A stretch of DNA of 55,002 nt. It comes from Pedosphaera sp. GTDB lineage: Bacteria > Verrucomicrobiota > Verrucomicrobiia > Limisphaerales > Pedosphaeraceae. Under the pieces are notes generated by a model. The model was not told where the DNA came from. It saw nothing but the letters and a program-made list of their open reading frames with translations, and searched no databases. The DNA is taken from assembly GCA_028293285.1 (NCBI GenBank), contig JAQGPC010000280.1, positions 1 through 55,002 on the forward strand. The letters run 5' to 3'. Shown piece after piece: positions 47,022 to 54,957 of this stretch. The stretch's first letter is position 1. Each line of letters begins with the position of its first letter. A program made the translations under genes and the position numbers.

Positions 47022-47243
47022 AGGCAATAAGGGAAGCCACGCAAGGCTGGTGGCGGCTTGTCCATTAAACTTCTGATTAAACGATACTTTCATATGCCGC
47101 GAGAATTTCGGACTTCTTTCTCGTCAGCATCTTCATTTCACGACCCTATGCGCCTTCATAGGGATGTTCCATAATTAAGCACATTTGCATGAAGAGGCAA
47201 TTAATGAAGCATGACAGTTTTTTCATTTTCCAGCACCGGCAAG

Positions 47244-47435
47244 CTACCGGCGAAGAAATTGGCCGAGCAGGAGGAGCGCTCCGCATAAGGCTGCAAAAAC
47301 CATGAACCGCTTTACACGCCTGCCTTTTGCGCTACGCAAGGTTATCTCGCCGGTGCAAAACCATTGTGGGTAAAAGATAAACAAGAAGTTAACAACCAAA
47401 ACGGGAAGCAGAATAAGATAGCTAATCGTGTCCAC
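47244..47435 (-). CDS. Small two-pass membrane protein
   Basis: 63 aa, GTG start. Two hydrophobic helices (LILLPVLVVNFLFIFY and VFAALCGALLLLGQFL) flank a positively charged cytoplasmic loop (RSAKGRRVKRFM). No known family, but composition and hydrophobic pattern suggest a real protein. Confidence 0.5.
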   Translation of the reverse strand: MDTISYLILLPVLVVNFLFIFYPQWFCTGEITLRSAKGRRVKRFMVFAALCGALLLLGQFLRR

Positions 47436-47564
47436 TGGTCAGATAAGGTTATGTGCTCTTTGCAGCACGGTCAATGAACTGAGGTATTCCAAAGAAGTTA
47501 CCAGTTTCCGAAAAGTGCAGAGTAGGTGGTTATGTGTTAACTTATTGCAACCGGAGTAACCTGT

Positions 47565-47894
47565 ATGGCAATGATTGACCGATATCTGCTGGAACTGCTG
47601 ATGCAGGGAGACAATAACACGGAGCAGGAGGCGATTGAGTCGGCCATTTTCGACCGGGTGGTGCCGCTTACTTACAATCTGGAAAAGGACCGTGCTGTCA
47701 TCGAGCAGCAGAAGCCGCACATCATCACCCATTTTCTCCAAACTCACGTCAGGGCGGTGGCGCAATCGCCCGCGCCAAAGGCTGCCAAAAAGTCAACGCG
47801 TCGCAGATCAAGTGGAGAAACGTTGATGGGTAAAAAAAAATCAGTGAATCGAAGAGCTTCGTTGCACACACATCCGCATAACAAGAATGTTTAA
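47565..47894 (+). CDS. Small basic hypothetical protein
   Basis: 109 aa. The ATG follows a weak ribosome-binding site (ccggag). The N-terminal 60 residues are helical and acidic (DRYLLELLMQGDNNTEQEAI), the C-terminal 45 residues are Lys/Arg/Ser-rich (KAAKKSTRRRSS, MGKKKSVNRRA) and probably disordered, possibly nucleic-acid binding. No family recognised. Confidence 0.5.
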   Translation: MAMIDRYLLELLMQGDNNTEQEAIESAIFDRVVPLTYNLEKDRAVIEQQKPHIITHFLQTHVRAVAQSPAPKAAKKSTRRRSSGETLMGKKKSVNRRASLHTHPHNKNV

Positions 47895-48010
47895 TGGTGT
47901 CACAACCGGTTGGTAGACTTTATGGTTCCGGCACAAAGGAACAGAGTATCATTTCCAAAGATTTATAGATTCTAAGTCAGGCATGTTCCAATTGAAAGCC
48001 ATGTTTCCAC

Positions 48011-48592
48011 GTGAACAAAAGTTACAATATTCAAGAATCCACACGCCTGCTAATTGCTGGAATCCTGATTTGGATTGCATTGGCACTCTTCTGTTTTATT
48101 CCAAGACAGGTGACAATTGACCTCACTCATCATGCATCATCCGGGACTACACTTTTAGGTGCGACCCAATTTGCATTAATGTATTTTGGCGTAAGTGCGG
48201 CACTACTGCTGAAAGATTTTACTGTTGGGAAAGGTGTTAGCCCGCTATTTATGCATTTTCAGGTCATGGCTTCGATTATACCGTTGGCATTTTTAATGAC
48301 GGGTATTTTATTTCTTGTATATGCAAGGCTCAGGCTCGGCTATTTTCCCCAGCCGCGTCGGCCTGATCCCAGCTTAATTGGGCTAGGCTTGCTGCAGTTT
48401 GTAGTTGCTTGGATTACCTCAGTAGCAGGAAGCCTGGTTGGATATGCATTTCTCTACAAATTCAAATGGGTAAAATGGACGAGCTTCCGATGGTGCTGCC
48501 CCGGAATCTTGTGCTGCACGAGTGCTTGGCTGGCCGTCTGGCTGGTTACCAAGTATGACCCGCTCCACTTTTTTGACTGGCTTGCGGATTAG
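48011..48592 (+). CDS. Multi-pass membrane protein of unknown function
   Basis: 193 aa, GTG start. Four or five membrane segments (LLIAGILIWIALALFCFIP, QFALMYFGVSAALLL, MASIIPLAFLMTGILFLVY, LGLLQFVVAWITSVAGSLVG). A Cys-rich end precedes the last helix (RWCCPGILCCTSAWLAVW). No family was recognised. AT-rich sequence with no operator-like feature precedes it. Confidence 0.65.
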   Translation: MNKSYNIQESTRLLIAGILIWIALALFCFIPRQVTIDLTHHASSGTTLLGATQFALMYFGVSAALLLKDFTVGKGVSPLFMHFQVMASIIPLAFLMTGILFLVYARLRLGYFPQPRRPDPSLIGLGLLQFVVAWITSVAGSLVGYAFLYKFKWVKWTSFRWCCPGILCCTSAWLAVWLVTKYDPLHFFDWLAD

Positions 48593-48698
48593 AGTTGGTT
48601 GGCGAAACTGGCGCGCACACCAGTTTCGCCTGTGAATAACTTTTCCGTGGGTTGGACAGGTCGTGTCCTACCACGGAATGTTAATCTTGGCGCATGAT

Positions 48699-48728
48699 CG
48701 TTCGAACGTATTTTAGCACGGTGCTAAA
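48699..48728 (+). promoter_or_regulatory. Two operator-like palindromes ahead of the 74-aa gene
   Basis: cgttcgaacg (48699-48708) is a perfect 10-bp palindrome, and tttagcac-g-gtgctaaa (48712-48728) is an inverted repeat with 8-bp arms. They lie 27-56 bases ahead of the 74-aa gene start. GTTC/GAAC half-sites recall LexA boxes; this is a guess. Confidence 0.5.
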
Positions 48729-48754
48729 GCGGTCGGCCGGAGGAAACGGATGCC

Positions 48755-48979
48755 ATGCCGTGTCACACACCAAATAAAAGACCCAAGGTCATGCTGGAGC
48801 CAGAACTGGAGGCGGAGGTCAGCGTTTTGAACGTTTGCCAGCGCCGCGAGCTGGCGCGGAAGTTCGAGCGCTGGGCGCGGCAGTTGCGGGTGAGCGCGAA
48901 GATCCTTGAGCGCGACCAGCTCCCGAGGCCGAAGCCGACTTTAAAAGTCTTGTCGCCGCGGCGGCTGAAGCTGAACTGA
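48755..48979 (+). CDS. Small basic protein, overlaps XRE gene antisense
   Basis: 74 aa with an ATG preceded by a strong Shine-Dalgarno (ggagg at 48739-48743). The central helix CQRRELARKFERWARQLRVSAK is highly basic, and LPRPKPTLKVLSPRRLKLN ends it. The last 161 bases overlap, on the other strand, the tail of the XRE gene at 48819. The short protein looks conserved (familiar from Verrucomicrobial genomes), so the overlap may be genuine rather than an annotation error. Confidence 0.55.
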   Translation: MPCHTPNKRPKVMLEPELEAEVSVLNVCQRRELARKFERWARQLRVSAKILERDQLPRPKPTLKVLSPRRLKLN

Positions 48980-49400
48980 CGGGGGATTTTTTTCCTTGCC
49001 CTCTGGCAGTCTGGGCGAGGGTGGTCCGCAGTTCTTCGGCAGCGCGTTCCAGGGTGGAGACTTTCTGCACCAGGTTGTTGAACAGCACGGCGCGTTCGCG
49101 ATCCGGCATCTTGGACTGCTCGGCCACGACGGCGCTGAGAGAGGTGGCGCGGCGGACCATTTCGCGGGCAGTGGCTTCGCCCTCCAAAAAATATTCCATC
49201 GGCACGCCGAAATACTTGGCGATGCGATAAAGCTCCACGGCCCCCGGTATGCGATTGCCGCGCAAATAATGGCCGACCCCCACATGCGTCATGTGGACGG
49301 CCCGGGCCACATCGGAGGCATTTACCCCGTCCCGGTTCATCAAAGCCCGGAGGCGGTTGGACAAAGTAACGTTAGTTGCACTTTTTTGTTGCAGTGACAT
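48819..49400 (-). CDS. XRE-family (HTH) repressor-like protein
   Basis: 193 aa. Residues about 10-70 carry a helix-turn-helix of the Cro/CI type: LSNRLRALMNRDGVNASDVARAVHMTHVGVGHYLRGNRIPGAVELYRIAKYFGVPMEYFLEG. Residues 80-130 are a second helical part with a coiled coil. The last 60 residues are Ala/Ser/Gly/Arg low-complexity sequence, antisense to the small gene at 48755. The gene heads a divergent pair with the ParB-like gene, as a phage repressor would. Confidence 0.85.
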   Translation of the reverse strand: MSLQQKSATNVTLSNRLRALMNRDGVNASDVARAVHMTHVGVGHYLRGNRIPGAVELYRIAKYFGVPMEYFLEGEATAREMVRRATSLSAVVAEQSKMPDRERAVLFNNLVQKVSTLERAAEELRTTLAQTARGQGKKSPVSSASAAAATRLLKSASASGAGRAQGSSRSPATAAPSARTSAPARGAGKRSKR

Positions 49401-49404
49401 AAGA

Positions 49405-49434
49405 TTTATAATAACATTTGTTATAGTCAGTTAA
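49405..49434 (-). promoter_or_regulatory. Promoter of the XRE gene with embedded operator
   Basis: On the minus strand TTAACT (49434-49429) and TATAAA (49410-49405) are separated by 18 bases. The inverted repeat ATAACA..TGTTAT (49411-49424) sits between them, the place for autorepression. The -10 box ends only four bases ahead of the ATG, which predicts a leaderless transcript, as for lambda cI. Box assignment is by eye. Confidence 0.5.
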
Positions 49435-49696
49435 GACACGACGTTATGAAACACTTGTTAATGAAAAATGTCACGCTAAAAATTTGCGGTCGCAGGAGGG
49501 GTTTTGGGGCCGTTTTGGGCGGGGCAAAAACGTTCCACCTGGAGGTAAGGTGTTTTCCGGCCAGGGGGCATAGACTGTCTGTCGGCAGAAAGTTCGGTTT
49601 AAGCCGTGAAACTAGGTGTAAATCGCTGTCAGGCAGCAACTTGAATCGGTCTGAAGCCCGCGCTCCTTGGGGCATAACCGGCAAACAGGAATGACT

Positions 49697-50548
49697 ATGG
49701 AAAAGCCAATTATTTCCTGTGATCCTGGCAAGCTGAGCGTTCATCCGCTGACCAAGGCAATGCCTGAATGGGGCGCCGAGGACGAGCGATTTCTGGCGCT
49801 GGTGGAAGATATTCGTGCGCGCGGCGTTGACCAGCCGCTATTGATTGACGGGGAAGAGCGCATTGTCGATGGGCGGCATCGCTGGCGCGCGGCGTTGCAG
49901 GTGCGGTTGCCGGAGGTGGCGTGCAAGGTGATTGATGATGCGGAAATCGCCAGTGCGATTTTGCACTCGTTGATTCAACGCCGCCATTTTACAAAGAGCG
50001 CGCTGGCGTATCTGGCTTATCCGTTGCTTGAAGAGGCGCATGAGGAAGCCGTTCAGCGAAAACTCAATTCTCTCAAAAACTCCAATAAATCCTCGTCGTC
50101 GATGGAATCGACGACGACAAAAACGGTGGAGGAATTTGCGCGGAGTTTTGGTTTTGGGCGGGATCTTTTTTACCAAGCGCGCGAGTTGCACGAGAAGTTC
50201 AAGAAGGATCCCCGGCTCAAGTATGAGTATGAGGCGATCATCTTAAACGGTGAGTTGGGATTAGGAACGTTTTTGGCCAGCCTGGTTGATAGCATTGCGA
50301 CGGCGGTGCCGCGCAAGCCACGTTTCCTGTCGGAGCGGTTTGTATTGGTGGAGAGCGCGTTCGAGACGTTGACGAAGCGTTTTGCGTATTGGGAGGAATT
50401 TGATACGGACCAACGAAGTGAATTGGCGCCGATGATTCGTCGCACCGTGGCGAAGATGCCGGTGGATTTGCGCAAGGAGTTTCAAAAGGCAATCCGGGAA
50501 GTTGCCAAAGAAAGTAAAGCCGCGGCTGCAGCCCAAAACCCTGCCTGA
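49697..50548 (+). CDS. ParB/Srx-fold nuclease-type domain protein
   Basis: I use the ATG at 49697 (283 aa; an ATG two codons earlier is equivalent), after a short AGGA box. Residues about 10-95 form the ParB N-terminal fold, with LVEDIRARGVDQPLLIDGEERIVDGRHRWRAAL, including the conserved GRHRW. A Ser-rich linker (KSSSSMESTTTKT) is followed by a helical domain with a candidate HTH (FARSFGFGRDLFYQAREL). The gene starts a four-gene plus-strand run next to an XRE repressor. It may bind DNA in phage or plasmid maintenance. Confidence 0.8.
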   Translation: MEKPIISCDPGKLSVHPLTKAMPEWGAEDERFLALVEDIRARGVDQPLLIDGEERIVDGRHRWRAALQVRLPEVACKVIDDAEIASAILHSLIQRRHFTKSALAYLAYPLLEEAHEEAVQRKLNSLKNSNKSSSSMESTTTKTVEEFARSFGFGRDLFYQARELHEKFKKDPRLKYEYEAIILNGELGLGTFLASLVDSIATAVPRKPRFLSERFVLVESAFETLTKRFAYWEEFDTDQRSELAPMIRRTVAKMPVDLRKEFQKAIREVAKESKAAAAAQNPA

Positions 50549-50557
50549 GGTAGCGAT

Positions 50558-50875
50558 ATGATTGAACCCAAAAGAATTTGCCCCGCGCCGGAAGACACCG
50601 TTGTGAACCAACTGGAGAGCGCATTAAGTCGCAGGAACGGAAACATTCCGGCCGGGGCGCAAGCTTGCAGAAGGCCGGAGCCGCGCGCGCAATTCATTGT
50701 GCGGATGAAGGATGGGTTTGCGTTGCACTTCCTTACGAATGCCTGTTGCCAGGCTTATGCCATCGTGGCCGATGATGAAGCGACGTGTTTTCCCGATCGT
50801 CTGACGGCGGACATTACGGCGCGCAATTATAACCTGCACGGCGATCAATTTGAGATCTGTGAACTAACCGATTAA
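50558..50875 (+). CDS. Hypothetical protein in phage-like run
   Basis: 105 aa, nine bases after the ParB-like stop, 12 bases before the Gam-like gene, so almost surely co-transcribed. It has a basic N-terminal half and a beta-rich C-terminal half (AQFIVRMKDGFALHFLTN, DEATCFPDRLTADI). No family recognised. Confidence 0.55.
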   Translation: MIEPKRICPAPEDTVVNQLESALSRRNGNIPAGAQACRRPEPRAQFIVRMKDGFALHFLTNACCQAYAIVADDEATCFPDRLTADITARNYNLHGDQFEICELTD

Positions 50876-50887
50876 CCCCCAACTGAC

Positions 50888-51445
50888 ATGAAAAAAATAG
50901 CTGAATTGCCCAATCAAAAGGACTCCAATGAATTCGCAAACATGGTGAGTTTGCTCGCGGTTTACTCGGAGGCGAGCAATCGCCTGGAGGAATTGCAAAG
51001 TGAGATCAATCGTGAGTTTCTGGAAAGCGTGGATGAACACCAAACGGAGTATGCGGGGTTGCAGGAAACGTTGACGCGCACCGAGGCCGCGCTGGAAGCG
51101 GTCGCGCTGACGCACCCGGCGTGGTTCCAAACGAAAAAGAGCATCAAAACGCCATACGGCACGCTAACGACGTCGAAGAAGCTTCATGTGCCGAATGAGG
51201 AGGTGACGCTGGTATTGCTGGAGGCGGAAAGCAAGGCGGACGCGAAGTTTCAAGTCGGGCATTTCATTCGCAACACGCCGGAGCTGAATCTGGAGGCGTT
51301 GGAAAAACTGGATGATGATATGCTAGCGCGTTTGCGCATTCACCGGGTGACGGATCAAAACTTCAAGGTGGATGCCGCGAAAGTTGATATGGGCAAGGCG
51401 GTGAAGGAAATCACGAAGCAAGCTGGGCAATTGAAAGCGGCGTGA
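50888..51445 (+). CDS. Bacteriophage Mu Gam-like host-nuclease inhibitor
   Basis: 185 aa. The arrangement fits phage Mu Gam (the bacterial Ku-like DNA-end binder): a long N-terminal coiled coil (RLEELQSEINREFLESVDEH), then HPAWFQTKKSIKTPYGTLTTSKKLHVPNEE, where the PYGTLTTSKK beta pair is the core motif, and a C-terminal helix. Mu Gam binds linear DNA ends and protects them from RecBCD-like nucleases. It sits in the repressor/ParB-like run. No Mu transposase genes are present in the window. Confidence 0.8.
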   Translation: MKKIAELPNQKDSNEFANMVSLLAVYSEASNRLEELQSEINREFLESVDEHQTEYAGLQETLTRTEAALEAVALTHPAWFQTKKSIKTPYGTLTTSKKLHVPNEEVTLVLLEAESKADAKFQVGHFIRNTPELNLEALEKLDDDMLARLRIHRVTDQNFKVDAAKVDMGKAVKEITKQAGQLKAA

Positions 51446-51511
51446 TGAATGAAAGTGGAATGAATCATTGCAATCCCGCGAATATTTACTTCACAAGCAT
51501 TAGACCAAGCC

Positions 51512-51904
51512 ATGCCCAGTAACGAACAATTTGAATTTGCCAGTCTCGGATTTCCGAAGGATCGCTCGGTGCTTTCCATTCGCGACCTGGCGATCAAGCT
51601 GGATGTCACCAACCAACACGTCGGCGATTTGATTGAAGAGGGAAAAATTCTGGCCATCAATGTAGGAGGAGCGGGCCTGGAATGGTTTCGCGCGCCGCTG
51701 GATTTTCTGAAGCTCATTTCCAAGCGCACCGGGCTGGATGAAGAAACGCTGATGCAATTGCTCGAACAAAGCCGCGCGAGCGGCACCAAGCCCGGCACAC
51801 ACGTGAGAAAGTCGTGGCGCATACCGGTCGAATCCTATATCGCCTTTCTCAAGCAACAGAACAGTTTCTCGACGCTCGCCGATCTTCCCGATAAGAAATC
51901 CTGA
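51512..51904 (+). CDS. Excisionase-like HTH protein
   Basis: 130 aa. A MerR/excisionase-type HTH is visible at residues about 18-50 (SVLSIRDLAIKLDVTNQHVGDLIEEGKI), followed by a helical part (LKLISKRTGLDEETLMQLLEQ) and a second basic segment THVRKSWRIPVESYIAFL, which looks like another helix-turn-helix-like motif. Probably a DNA-binding factor of the mobile element. It is 66 bases after the Gam-like gene. Confidence 0.65.
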   Translation: MPSNEQFEFASLGFPKDRSVLSIRDLAIKLDVTNQHVGDLIEEGKILAINVGGAGLEWFRAPLDFLKLISKRTGLDEETLMQLLEQSRASGTKPGTHVRKSWRIPVESYIAFLKQQNSFSTLADLPDKKS

Positions 51905-51995
51905 GGTTTGTCAGGACTTAAACGAGTTTTTCGATAAACTTGCATTGGACATTTTTTGTCCGCTTCGTTAAAACTTTCTTCGTAAAAGGAATTAT

Positions 51996-52811
51996 ATGAA
52001 GAAAGTTATCATTTTTACTTTCCTGCTCTTTATTTGTCTGGCGCGCATCTCATTTGCCCAAGACAAGGCCGGCGCTCAAGCTCTCAAAGTAAAGCCAACC
52101 GCCCAGGATGCAAAAAAACCCGAGAAAATGGACCTTGATCTTCGCCGGGCGGAAACTCTTTTCGCAGACATCTCTTGGGAGCAGCTTGAAAAATCGACGT
52201 ATGAGTCACAGGCGGATTACCGCAAGCGAATTGACAAGCTGCCATTGCCTTTCAAGGGAATGGTTTTCTTGGATATTGATCTTAGACTGGTTCAGTTCCG
52301 TTACGATGCCGAAAAGCAACAACTCTCCTTCGTTTTACAAAGGGACTTTGTTCTCTTGCGGGGGCAATCCGACAGCTCCTCACGGTTTACTTTGGCCAGT
52401 GTCACAAAAACCATTAGCGAGAACGAGGCAAAGACTGTCATCGGCGAAAATATCACCATTCACAACAGAAACGTGGAAAATTTTCAGTTCAACTTCAAAA
52501 ATATGAAAGATATCCCCAAGCGATTGCGGATAATGGTCAATTCTTTTGAAGGCATCGGCTTTACCATTCCCATGGCGGGTGAGACCGCTAAGCAATTGCT
52601 TGCCCACAACGAATTGGCCCTGGTATTTGGGGTGGCAGCCGAGCCCCTGGCGGGAGCTCATCGTTATTATGCCAGCTTTGAAGCGCGGGCGGACACACCT
52701 TCCAATATTCTCCAGATCAATTATGAAATTCCAGCGCGCCTGCTCGATGTGAAGCTCTACAATCGCGTTTCGCATGAAGTCCTGGCCAGTTGGTCTGCCT
52801 CCAGCAAGTAA
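51996..52811 (+). CDS. Secreted protein of unknown function
   Basis: 271 aa with an export signal (MKKVIIFTFLLFICLARISFA). The mature protein is mixed: an acidic helix with RRAETLFADISWEQLEKSTYES, then beta-rich stretches (FRYDAEKQQLSFVLQRDFVLLRG) and a C-terminal strand segment ending LASWSASSK. No family recognised. It may not belong to the phage-like run, from which it is separated by 91 bases, and its codon use resembles the chromosomal genes. Confidence 0.6.
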   Translation: MKKVIIFTFLLFICLARISFAQDKAGAQALKVKPTAQDAKKPEKMDLDLRRAETLFADISWEQLEKSTYESQADYRKRIDKLPLPFKGMVFLDIDLRLVQFRYDAEKQQLSFVLQRDFVLLRGQSDSSSRFTLASVTKTISENEAKTVIGENITIHNRNVENFQFNFKNMKDIPKRLRIMVNSFEGIGFTIPMAGETAKQLLAHNELALVFGVAAEPLAGAHRYYASFEARADTPSNILQINYEIPARLLDVKLYNRVSHEVLASWSASSK

Positions 52812-53293
52812 AGTAATCCGTTCCTTCCTCGTCCTGCGGTATTCTCCGCATTTCGCAAGAACTCTCTTCGTTCCCGCAACTTCGCTGGAAATCTTCCTTC
52901 AATCTATCCGCACATTCATTCCTTCGTACCTTAAAAGCCCCCCATTTTCTTCCCCGTAACCTCTCCTGCGACAGTTTTTTCTCTTTTTTTAAAAAAAATT
53001 CCAATGGAATCAATACAGTCAATGGAGCATTAGGCGTTTTAAAAAACTCATGCGATAACGCTCGCATGTTGCAAACAGTGCATCGAAATTCGGCGAGTGC
53101 CGCGCGGCCTTGCGGATCCTCCGCCTCCGCCCGGGCGACCGCCCTCGCCCCCTGCCGCGCCGCCTCGCGCGCTGTTGTGCAACATGGCCGTGACGGGCAA
53201 CCCTCTGGTGTTCCTGCCCAATCAACACCACCACCCGTCCCGGCCATTCACTTTCACTCCGTCGCTCCAACCCAATCGCCAACCACGCATCCC
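52812..53293. other. 482-bp region without a recognised gene
   Basis: It contains a T-rich run near 52974-52998, then a very GC-rich block (about 53091-53190, with Arg/Ala-rich frames that look spurious) ahead of the lipoprotein start at 53294. The long open frame reading into the lipoprotein from 53066 lacks conserved character. No repeat or promoter was identified. Confidence 0.45.
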
Positions 53294-54043
53294 ATGAAAC
53301 TCCAAACCAATACCACTCTCCTTGTCCTCATTTTTGCAGGCACCGCTCTTGTAACAGTTGGTTGTACCACCATGAGCCACTTGCTGGGCCAGCCCGGTTC
53401 CGTTGAACAACTCGCCCCGCAACGCACCAATTACCTCACTCAAGTCACTACTAATTACGAAACCATTCTGCCCAGGTCTATTCCGGTCCAGACCGTCACG
53501 CGCACCAATGCCGACGGCACCGTTTCCACCATTACGCTGCCGCCGCAAGTCATCGGCCCGGTCACTCGCGAAACGTACACTACTAATGTCGTTTCCGTAA
53601 TTCTCCCCGCCGTTTATTTCACGAACCAGGTTCTCTCGCCCGGCGTCACCAGCGCCATTCAAGGCGCGGGCCAGCTCGCCGGAGCTGCTGGCATTCCCTG
53701 GACACAAACCGCTGCTGGCGCGCTCCTCGCCGCTGCCGGGTTGTTCGTTACCTGGAACAATCGCCGTCAAAAACAGTCGTTACTAGACCAGCTCGACGAC
53801 CACAAAGATCAACTCAGCAATGTCGAACAAGCTCTGGAAACCGCCCAAACCGTCGCCGGCACGCTTGTCGATAATTTTGAATCGCTCCGCAAGGTCGCAC
53901 TCACCATTCCCGGCTATACGCCTGACCTCGACCATAAAGTCATGGATGCCGTCAAGACCGCGCAAGCCTTCGCCGGTGTGAAATCCGAGATCCACGACCT
54001 CGTCGAGCAACACACCGGCGACACCATCGAAGCCAAAAACTGA
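53294..54043 (+). CDS. Lipoprotein with membrane segment and coiled coil
   Basis: The ATG at 53294 gives 249 aa. MKLQTNTTLLVLIFAGTALVTVGC is a lipoprotein signal. After a Thr/Asn-rich stretch (TRTNADGTVSTITLP) comes a Gly/Ala-rich membrane segment (TAAGALLAAAGLFVTW), then a coiled coil (KQSLLDQLDDHKDQLSNVEQALE). The architecture (anchor, helix, coil) resembles phage lysis or membrane proteins carried by Mu-like elements in this phylum, an inference without a named family. Confidence 0.65.
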   Translation: MKLQTNTTLLVLIFAGTALVTVGCTTMSHLLGQPGSVEQLAPQRTNYLTQVTTNYETILPRSIPVQTVTRTNADGTVSTITLPPQVIGPVTRETYTTNVVSVILPAVYFTNQVLSPGVTSAIQGAGQLAGAAGIPWTQTAAGALLAAAGLFVTWNNRRQKQSLLDQLDDHKDQLSNVEQALETAQTVAGTLVDNFESLRKVALTIPGYTPDLDHKVMDAVKTAQAFAGVKSEIHDLVEQHTGDTIEAKN

Positions 54044-54116
54044 TGGCTGTGGCGGCGCTCTATGAGCGCCGCCAACCAAAAAAATAAATTAACCACCCTT
54101 GAACCCCGAAACCACC

Positions 54117-54560
54117 ATGCTTGCTGACGCCACCGCACCCAACGCCTCGCAGCTCGGCATTTGGATTCTCTGCGCCCTCGTCGCACTGGACCTCTGCGCC
54201 AAGGTCGGGTCTTTCCTCAAGTTCGCCCGGAACGACGCCGAGAAACGCGAAGTCACCATCAACGGCGAAGTCGCCGGTAAAACCGAGTTCAACGATCACG
54301 TTCGCCGCAACCAATCCGAGCACGACCAATTGCACAGCAAAGTCGGCTCCTCCGAACGCGAAACCCGTCGCCAGATTGAACAGCGTATTGATCAACTCCG
54401 CCAGGAACGCGCCCGCGACATGGAGAGCCTCAATAACCAGATCGTCGAAATCGCCAAATCTGTCAGCGGCGTGGAAACCGCCAGCGATCTGCAGAACCAA
54501 CGTCTCGTGCAAATGGACGGCAAACTGGACCGCCTCATCGAACGCCACAACTCCCACTAA
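54117..54560 (+). CDS. Single-pass membrane protein with coiled coil, phage-like
   Basis: The ATG at 54117 gives 147 aa (a TTG at 54099 is also in frame). One membrane helix (LGIWILCALVALDLCAKVG) is followed by a long coiled coil (RRNQSEHDQLHSKVGSSERE, IDQLRQERARDMESLNNQI), ending LDRLIERHNSH. This resembles the small TM/coil proteins next to tail or lysis genes of Mu-like prophages. No enzymatic motif. Confidence 0.6.
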   Translation: MLADATAPNASQLGIWILCALVALDLCAKVGSFLKFARNDAEKREVTINGEVAGKTEFNDHVRRNQSEHDQLHSKVGSSERETRRQIEQRIDQLRQERARDMESLNNQIVEIAKSVSGVETASDLQNQRLVQMDGKLDRLIERHNSH

Positions 54561-54957
54561 TCATGATCACCGAAGGAAAACAAATGCCTCGTCCCATAGC
54601 CGGAAACGCAATTTTTCAGATGCCCGCCTTGGTTCCGCCGGGACAACTGAATATAGCCCGGCGATTCACTGCCGCGAGGTTCTCATCGGTCGTAATCGGC
54701 ATAACTCTCCTATAACCGTGAAACTCATCCACAATCCCAACTCCAATCTCCGTAGGAGACGACGTGAGGAGTCTCTAACTAAAACTTCCATGCCTCCTGT
54801 GCAAAATACCCATAACCGTATCGAAGTTACGAGGAGCGCATGCACCCCACACGCAGCCGCATTGGAGCGCGGCGGTATGGTTTTTGAATTATTAAATCGG
54901 TAATGGCTGGCCAAGCAATAGCGGGTTAAGTTTCTTGGGAAGGAGCTTTGACTGGCC
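54561..54957. repeat. 397-bp stretch of dispersed-repeat-like sequence
   Basis: The words gtaggagacgacgt (54752-54765) and gaatatagcccggcgattcactgccg (54649-54674, quoted in part) resemble the short intergenic repeats seen near 3184 and, from memory, in other Verrucomicrobial genomes. Short frames here have no coding character. Confidence 0.4.

Noticed and set aside
47439-47765. 108-aa minus-strand frame
   Set aside because: Shadow of the basic protein gene at 47565.
49446-49694. 82-aa open frame between XRE and ParB-like genes
   Set aside because: Composition (Arg/Gly/Ser) looks random, and it overlaps the ParB-like start.
53066-53293. N-terminal extension of the lipoprotein
   Set aside because: Ala/Arg/Pro-rich frame with no signal; the lipoprotein signal starts at 53294.
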